Below are positions 11,956 through 12,003 of a DNA stretch of 12,003 bases, in pieces (the first letter of the stretch is position 1; each line of letters begins with the position of its first letter). Both the position numbers and the translations under genes were made by a program. This stretch comes from Akkermansiaceae bacterium (GTDB taxonomy: Bacteria > Verrucomicrobiota > Verrucomicrobiia > Verrucomicrobiales > Akkermansiaceae). Below the pieces are notes generated by a model. The model had not been told where the DNA came from. It did not search any database and saw nothing but the letters and a program-made list of their open reading frames with translations. The DNA lies in contig JAHDGN010000063.1 of assembly GCA_020627645.1 (NCBI GenBank), positions 1 to 12,003 on the forward strand. Reading direction: 5' to 3'.

Positions 11956-12003
11956 ATTTCACAACTCGGCGCCTCGCCCGACCTTCTGCCCACCGCTTGT
12001 CAG

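Overview
This window reads as accessory, secreted-protein territory from a polysaccharide-degrading bacterium of the Planctomycetota/Verrucomicrobiota type, most likely Verrucomicrobiota. The grounds are three PEP-CTERM tails (VPEPS or IPEPS, hydrophobic helix, RRR cluster), very large modular extracellular enzymes, several starts without a clear Shine-Dalgarno sequence, and a C-terminal module ending in F-x-R-L on the two proteins that lack PEP-CTERM. The lineage is inferred from protein style, not from a marker gene. All confident genes lie on the + strand, and no RNA gene, insertion sequence or CRISPR array is visible.

Layout. 1-362: leader with no confident gene, a hairpin (181-207) and a plausible sigma-70-type promoter (301-328). 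363-1195: a CE3-like SGNH esterase with a PEP-CTERM tail, broken by a deletion that comparison with its downstream paralogue sizes at 10 bp. 1188-2276: a PEP-CTERM protein of unknown function, starting at TTG, overlapping the broken gene by 8 nt and closed by a strong terminator (2302-2340). 2341-2556: structured leader. 2557-7968: a giant 1803-residue esterase. 8224-8880: a third, small PEP-CTERM protein with its own terminator. 8930-9438: intergenic DNA with a possible minus-strand gene remnant. 9439-11955: a secreted beta-helix (Pectate_lyase_3/GH28-related) protein with PKD, CBM-like and calcium-binding modules.

The centrepiece is the giant protein. It has an SGNH esterase, a discoidin-like beta-sandwich, a sialate-O-acetylesterase (SASA) module with a second SGNH esterase inserted inside its N-terminal beta-sandwich, a CBM-like jelly roll, three tandem F-type lectin (fucolectin) domains, and a C-terminal tail module. 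Each lectin keeps the full H-x26-R-x-D-x4-R fucose-binding signature. Three esterase sites on a chain with three fucose-binding domains suggest a multivalent deacylase for an acylated fucose-containing polysaccharide such as a fucan, fucoidan or fucosylated exopolysaccharide. The beta-helix protein could be a partner backbone-cleaving enzyme. The PEP-CTERM proteins would be surface or matrix proteins sorted by an exosortase encoded elsewhere. The shared-substrate idea is inference; no transporter, sulfatase or fucosidase is in view.
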